Source of the DNA: Lepturacanthus savala
Lineage: Eukaryota; Chordata; Actinopteri; Scombriformes; Trichiuridae
Direction of reading: 5' to 3'
NCBI GenBank assembly: GCA_030544235.1
Contig: CM060478.1
Span: forward strand, 23,499,227 to 23,563,226
DNA length: 64,000 nucleotides
The position numbers and the translations under genes were made by a program. Shown here piece by piece: positions 59,651 through 64,000 of this stretch. The stretch's first letter is position 1, and each line of letters opens with the position of its first letter. Below the pieces are notes generated by a model. The model searched no databases, was not told the origin of the DNA, and saw nothing but the letters and a program-made list of their open reading frames with translations.

Positions 59651-59870
59651 ACAGTGGTGGGAAGTATCTGGGAAGCACATTTACTCAAATACTGGCTGGT
59701 GTTTTGAGGTACATATTTCTACTTTCTACAACATTTATCTGACAATTAATAGTTAATTTTTAGACACAGACTTGAGAATGGCTATAAGAAGCTTTTTAAA
59801 TGCACCACATTGTTCAAAATGAAACCAGTGGTTTCACATGTCTATAAATTGTTAACAGCTCCACCCAAAA
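59651..59870. repeat. Dispersed fish repeat, left end
   Basis: CACAGTGGTGGGAAGTATCTG, then TTTACTCAAATAC and TTCTACTTTCTACAACATTT. Related to the repeat at 20113 and the inverted one ending at 45213. Confidence 0.5.
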
Positions 59871-60480
59871 GAGATTTCCCTTTAAACGTATTCTATGATT
59901 TTATTTCAATACATGTTCAAATGATCCCATATTGCTCTAATAATCACAGGAAGAATCGAAAATGTGAAAAGGGATTTGTGAGTCAGAACATTTTTTTTTT
60001 GTCTTTACTCTTCCATTAATCATCTCACGTCCCCTCACATTTATCTGCTGACCCTTTGGGCCACCAATCTATCACCAATTCATCACATGCAATTACTGCG
60101 TAATCACAGTGAAATATGTTCCTGTCAGTTCCTTCAATTGTGCAATATGATGAGCAAAGTAATGATTAGTAATAATTAAAACATTTAGTAACATTTAAAT
60201 TAGATAAATAAATGAAATCAAAAACAGAAACACAGCAACATATATGTGTATGATATGATTGGATAGGGTCACTTTAGGGATTTTCCAGGCTGTGAAGCCT
60301 CATGTGGTGACAGCCAGACCAGCACAGAACTCCAGGTCCCATCACACAGCCTTCAAGAGACATGTGTCTGACTCAGCAGTTATTAGGAGCAAAGATGAGT
60401 CTGCCTTTGGAATTTGAGCTGTATTAGAGTGACACTAGAGCATGCAGCAAAGAGGAGGATAATGTAACTTAGTGTAAATG
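59871..60480. other. AT-rich non-coding
   Basis: No supported feature. Confidence 0.45.
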
Positions 60481-60602
60481 TTAAAGGTCCCATATTGTGG
60501 AAAGCAATATTTTAATAGCTTTTTGAATATAAGAAGGTTGGGGTGATATATAAATACCGTGCCATGTCTAGCCAGGATTTCTGTGAAGTTGTGATGTGAC
60601 AA
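60481..60602. repeat. Dispersed fish repeat fragment
   Basis: TTAAAGGTCCCATATTGTGG ... ATAAATACCGTGCCATGTC ... TTGTGATGTGAC. Related fragments are at 6391 and 44665. It abuts the left-truncated Tc1 element. Confidence 0.5.
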
Positions 60603-60629
60603 CTATTCAGTCAGCACCCATTCACAACC

Positions 60630-61792
60630 ATTCAAATCAGCCAATTAGACGGCAACTCAGTGCATTTAGGCATGTAGACATGGTCAAGACAATCTCCTGC
60701 AGTTCAAACCGAGCATCAGTATGGGGAAGAAGGTGATTTGAGTGACTTTGAACGTGGCATGGTTGTTGGTGCCAGAAGGGCTGGTCTGAGTATTTCAGAA
60801 ACTGCTGATCTACTGGGATTTTCACGCACAACCATCTCTAGGGTTTACAGAGAATGGTCCGAAAAAGAAAAAATATCCAGTGAGCGGCAGTTCTGTGGGC
60901 GGAAATGCCTTGTTGATGCCAGAGGTCAGAGGAGAATGGCCAGACTGGTTGGAGCTGATAGAAAGGCAACAGTGACTCAAATAACCACCCGTTACAACCA
61001 AGGTAGGCAGAAGAGCATCTCTGAACTCACAGTATGTCCAACTTTGAGGCAGATGGGCTACAGCAGCAGAAGACCACGCCGGGTGCCACTCCTTTCAGCT
61101 AAGAACAGGAAACTGAGGCTACAATTTGCAAAAGCTCATCGAAATTGAACAATAAAAGATTGGAAACGCTGCCTGGTCTGATGAGTCACGATTTCTGCTG
61201 CGACATTCGGATGGTAGGGTCAGAATTTGGTGTCAACAACATGAAAGCATGGATCCATCCTGCCTTGTATCAACGGTTCAGGCTGGTGGTGGTGGTGTAA
61301 TGGTGTGGGGAATATTTTCTTGGCACTCTTTGGGCCCCTTGGTACCAATTGAGCATCGTTGCAACGCCACAGCCTACCTGAGTATTGTTGCTGACCATGT
61401 CCATCCCTTTATGACCACAATGTACCCAACTTCTGATGGCTACTTTCAGCAGGATAATGCACCATGTCATAAAGCTGGAATCATCTCAGACTGGTTTCTT
61501 GAACATGACAATGAGTTCACTGTACTCAAATGGCCTCCACAGTCACCAGATCTCAATCCAATAGAGCATCTTTGTGATGTGGTGGAACGGGAGATTTGCA
61601 TCATGGATGTGCAGCCGACAAATCTGCACCAACTGTGTGATGCCATCATGTCAATATGGACCAAACTCTCTGAGGAATGCTTCCAGCACCTTGTTGAATC
61701 TATGCCACGAAGAATTGAGGCAGTTCTGAAGGCAAAAGGGGGTCCAACCTGTTACTAGCATGGTGGACCTAATAAAGTGGCCGGTGAGTGTA
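60630..61792 (+). mobile_element. Tc1/mariner element, 5' truncated
   Basis: About 1.16 kb. The right terminus is intact (GGACCTAATAAAGTGG then CCGGTGAGTGTA). The matching left terminal inverted repeat is missing; the element begins inside its 5' untranslated part near CAAATCAGCCAATTAGAC. It encodes one transposase pseudogene on the + strand. Loss of one terminus plus coding lesions means it cannot move by itself. Confidence 0.93.
60721..61758 (+). pseudogene. Tc1-like transposase pseudogene (DD36E spacing)
   Basis: The transposase would bind the terminal repeats and cut and paste the element. N-terminal helix-turn-helix (SISETADLLGFSRTTISRVY, about 60780-60850), a second HTH-like region, then an RRPRR hook. 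Catalytic residues: D in WSDESRF (61180-61182), D in QQDNAPCH (61453-61455) and E in NPIEHL (61564-61566), with 36 residues between the last two, unlike the 34 of classical Tc1. Length about 346 codons, as usual for the family. Lesions: a 1-bp loss just after the ATG (about 60730), a TGA replacing a Trp codon (61146-61148) and a 2-bp loss at about 61164-61167. HLCD stands where the family normally has HLWD. Confidence 0.93.
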
Positions 61793-62190
61793 GTTCACAT
61801 TTATGTAAAATGTGTAAAATGCATGTTTTATTTCTTAGACAATTGATAATGGGTCTATTTCTTTTTGTATATTTGTTCACACATCTGGCTGAATTCACTT
61901 TTAAAATGTCAATAAAAATAGCAATAAATACCAGTCTGATTTATACAAATTGTGTTTTTTATTGTTTTCCAAAAACATTGACAGAGGCAACTATGCTATG
62001 AGGCTAACGATATATCAATCAAAGGGTTCAAAGCTTTACTAAAGGACATTTAGTAATGGGCTGCTAATAGGCTACTTTACTTACGAGGATTTATTGCAAT
62101 ACTTAGTATTGTTTTGCTGTGTTGGTACTTATTCCACGCCATTTTAAACGAGGTTCCGCTGAAAACGAGCTGCGCTCAAAAAAAACCTTC
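61793..62190. other. Short intergenic spacer upstream of etaa1
   Basis: AT-rich with no clear feature; AATAAA occurs near 61911. The etaa1 promoter lies at its right end. Confidence 0.5.
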
Positions 62191-62194
62191 CAGG

Positions 62195-62242
62195 TAGCCG
62201 TAGATCGCTGACGTCAGCAGCAAACATGGCGGTTTTCCCCGA
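62195..62242 (+). promoter_or_regulatory. etaa1 promoter / 5' UTR: CRE and YY1-type motif
   Basis: A perfect palindromic CRE, TGACGTCA (62209-62216), within GCTGACGTCAGC, is followed 6 bp later by AAACATGGCGG (62222-62232), a YY1-type motif often found at housekeeping start sites. Local CpG density rises sharply against the desert. No TATA box. The exact transcription start is not visible. Confidence 0.6.
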
Positions 62243-62246
62243 ATGA
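62226..62246 (+). CDS. 6-codon upstream ORF overlapping the etaa1 start
   Basis: ATG at 62226 in a strong context (A at -3, G at +4) encodes MAVFPE and stops at TGA 62244-62246. The stop overlaps the etaa1 ATG (62243-62245) as ATGA. The etaa1 ATG itself has a weak context (C at -3, A at +4). If the transcript includes 62226, this uORF should limit etaa1 translation or feed reinitiation. Confidence 0.5.
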   Translation: MAVFPE

Positions 62247-62491
62247 ATCGGGAGCGAAAATACAAAAACACAACAAATTCTTCTCGCTTTAACGCGAAGA
62301 GACTGTGGAAGAAAACGCGACGTGGCGACCTGTCGCGCACCGACGGAGCCGCGAGCAGCAGCATGAGTAGCAGAAGCAGCCGAAGCGGTGTCACAGCAGC
62401 ATGTCGCAGTTCGGTGAACACTGGAGAAAACTGTGGCCCAACAAAACACAAGAAAACACGGGGAACAGCACAACAGCAGCCATGTGTAAAG
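62243..62491 (+). CDS. etaa1: etaa1 exon 1 (coding part)
   Basis: 83 codons from MNRERKYKN to QQPCVK, ending at a strong donor AAAG|GTGAGG (62492), phase 0. Very basic and Ser/Arg-rich (SSSMSSRSSRSG), like the disordered ETAA1 N-terminus, which in other vertebrates also begins with a short Arg-rich segment. A second in-frame ATG at 62363 has A at -3 and is a possible alternative start. Sequence similarity alone is weak here; the call rests on position and on the exons that follow. Confidence 0.75.
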
Positions 62492-64000
62492 GTGAGGAGG
62501 CAGAGGAGGTAACACGCTGCTGCTGACTGTCAAACTGGGGACTCCAGGTTAAATATTTGGGCCATTTATGGTTTAAGTTAGCCTGAAGAAGTAGAGGTGA
62601 ACATTAGGGGATAAAAGTGATGTTATTCTTCATTCACTGCACAGTAAACGCCTCCAACTATTGCAAGAAACAACATGATGTAGTGAGAAACATGTCTCTG
62701 AAACAACAGTCCGGTGCCCATATAAACACCTTTTCTCACTGTTTTCATCCTGAATATTTAAAGATCCTTTCAATGGAAGTGACGGGGGCCAAAATCTACA
62801 TCTTTTAGTGCCGAAATGTATTTAAAGGTTTATCTGAAGCTAATGTGAGGCTCCAGTAGTCTGACTGAGTCATATCCAGTGGATGTCTGACACATTTCCT
62901 GCACTAAATCTCCTCTTTGTGTTTCCCTGTTGAGCTCTGGTGGAGGTGTAGTAACAAAGAAAAAGGACTTTGCTACTAAAATAATAATATAAAATCATTT
63001 ATTTCAATTTTTAAGCAGCACATTTCCCAAATTTGCTTAGGTTTGGGATGTTATGCTATTCTTGCTCAAAATATTTTTCTTTTCTCTTTTAATTATTTGG
63101 TTGAAAATATTAAGATATTTGAGGACACCTCCTTGCTCTCCAGGATATAGTGATGTGTGTTTTCACCGTTTTCTGATGTTTTATTAACCATATTGAGTCA
63201 ATCATAAAAGGGATCGATCTTAGATAAACCTGATGCATTTGTCTTTAATGGCATCATATTCATAAGTACATGGCATCATACAGTGGCATCATAAGTACTG
63301 AATTCACCCTTGTACTACTAAAGCTGCCGGAAACTAATGCTGATTACCTGAAACATTTGATTTTACAAATGTCATTCCAAGAAATGACAGTTTTACACTC
63401 ACCTGTCAATCAGTGTAAAAGCACCTGAGCCACAATTCACAGTGACACTAATAACACAGTGCGTCTTCATGCAGCTGTCATAATGTCATTCTTGTGTTTG
63501 ACTTACATAGACTTGCGGAGTCCTCAGCACCGAGGCTGCAGCAGATATCCTGGTTTGAGTAATGGAGATTCTCCCGGTGATGTGGAAGCTTCACAAGACA
63601 TTTTCTGGGATTCCACATCTCCCAACGCAGGTAAGCAACACCAGTACTCAGCAAAAAGATCGTCATCTTGTCATATGTGTCATGTTTTGTAGTCCGATAT
63701 CAATTACTCGTAATTTTGCATTTTTAGGCTCGGGGCTCAGGAACAATGGAGTTGTGGAAATATCAGATATTGTCAACCGTATCGCTCCAAAGGTCAGTTG
63801 CTTCCTAAGCTTCCTCTGAAACAGTTGAATTTAAATATTTATAAAATTGAACATGAAACAGTGCTGTCTCTCATACGCTGTTCATATTATATAGTGTAGC
63901 ACGTATTTTTAAGTAAAATTATTCCGTTGATATATTCCACAGGATGTGAAGCCGAAAGGAACTGAATCCCCTCTGCTGCAGTGGATAGGTGACAGCGCCG
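62243..64000 (+). CDS. etaa1: etaa1, 5' part of gene (runs off the window end)
   Basis: ETAA1 is a nuclear replication-stress protein that binds RPA on single-stranded DNA and activates the ATR-ATRIP kinase, in parallel with TOPBP1. Here only the N-terminal region is present. Exons 2-4 encode QDIFWDSTSP, then VVEISDIVNRIAPK, then DVKPKGTESPLLQWIGD. They match in order the conserved block of vertebrate ETAA1, which contains the Trp of the ATR-activating domain (FWD motif). Splice phases join exons 2-3-4 in frame. The exon 1-2 join is not resolved. In other vertebrates the neighbour across the desert is MEIS1. Confidence 0.92.
62492..63510 (+). other. etaa1 intron 1
   Basis: About 1 kb. Contains at 62608-62670 a copy of the dispersed repeat also at 58486. 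No additional exon recognised, although a small one would solve the phase mismatch between exons 1 and 2. Confidence 0.6.
63511..63630 (+). CDS. etaa1: etaa1 exon 2 (ATR-activating FWD motif)
   Basis: The open frame runs LRSPQHRGCSRY ... EASQDIFWDSTSPNA and ends at donor GCAG|GTAAGC (63631) in phase 1. DIFWD holds the tryptophan known to be critical for ATR activation in ETAA1. The best acceptor is ACATAG (exon from 63511), but it needs one base from the preceding exon, whereas exon 1 ends in phase 0. An acceptor at TCCTCAG (exon from 63528) would restore frame but loses the SP motif that aligns with TP in other ETAA1 proteins. Confidence 0.85.
63728..63792 (+). CDS. etaa1: etaa1 exon 3
   Basis: Acceptor TTTTTAG|GC and donor CCAAAG|GTCAGT. 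With the phase-1 base from exon 2 it reads GSGLRNNGVVEISDIVNRIAPK. EISDIVNRIAP is a highly conserved ETAA1 signature. Ends in phase 0. Confidence 0.93.
63943..64000 (+). CDS. etaa1: etaa1 exon 4, partial
   Basis: Acceptor TATTCCACAG|GATG. Reads DVKPKGTESPLLQWIGDSA in phase 0 and is cut by the window end. The LQWIGD part corresponds to the MWIGE motif of other vertebrate ETAA1 proteins. This is likely the start of the large main exon. Confidence 0.88.

Noticed and set aside
1..62000. meis1 exons
   Set aside because: I looked for the TALE homeodomain and C-terminal exon and found neither on either strand; the link to meis1 rests on synteny only.
62144..62533. 129-codon minus-strand frame
   Set aside because: Antisense of etaa1 exon 1 and promoter; open because of high GC content.

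Overview
The window looks like a piece of a ray-finned (teleost) fish chromosome. It is about 97% non-coding, moderately AT-rich, and full of (GT)n/(CA)n microsatellites. It also carries fish-type repeats: palindromic MITE-like elements, a tRNA-derived SINE with a short tandem tail, LINE 3' tails and a decayed Tc1 element. Only one protein-coding host gene can be defended, at the right edge: the 5' part of etaa1 (ETAA1, ATR activator) on the + strand. Its start is at 62,243, it has recognisable exons at 63,511-63,630 and 63,728-63,792, and a fourth exon is cut by the window end.
From 1 to about 62,100 I see no host protein-coding gene. In vertebrates ETAA1 lies downstream of MEIS1 across a large gene-poor interval, so I infer this is part of the fish meis1-etaa1 gene desert. 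No meis1 exon is visible. Several stretches (about 3.0, 5.9, 9.5, 14.2, 16, 24.9, 28.4, 29.4, 34.4, 42, 50.3, 53.1, 54.6 and 55.7 kb) have the texture of conserved non-coding elements, but that needs an alignment to confirm.
The most striking structure is a direct tandem duplication of collinear non-coding blocks A-B-C-D. Copy 1 is 35,876-39,148 and copy 2 is 39,864-47,893. Six islands totalling about 1.4 kb differ at only about 12 positions between copies, while the DNA between them has diverged strongly or been replaced. Copy 2 holds an extra 4.4 kb between A and B. This fits a duplicated array of regulatory elements kept by selection or gene conversion. A CTCF-like motif lies in the spacer between the copies.
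Other layout: a six-copy palindromic MITE-like family (CACTGCAAAAAC termini) at 3.7, 4.2, 4.6, 22.8, 27.5 and 56.3 kb; two more inverted-repeat elements side by side at 10.1-10.8 kb; a SINE nested in another repeat with a 13-bp target duplication at 20.2 kb; two abutting perfect palindromes at 23.84-23.88 kb; a hAT-like MITE at 35.2 kb; a 184-bp foldback at 38.1 kb; and a Tc1-type transposase pseudogene (DD36E spacing, at least three disabling lesions) at 60.6-61.8 kb. The etaa1 promoter region carries a perfect CRE, a YY1-type motif and a 6-codon upstream ORF whose stop overlaps the etaa1 start codon.
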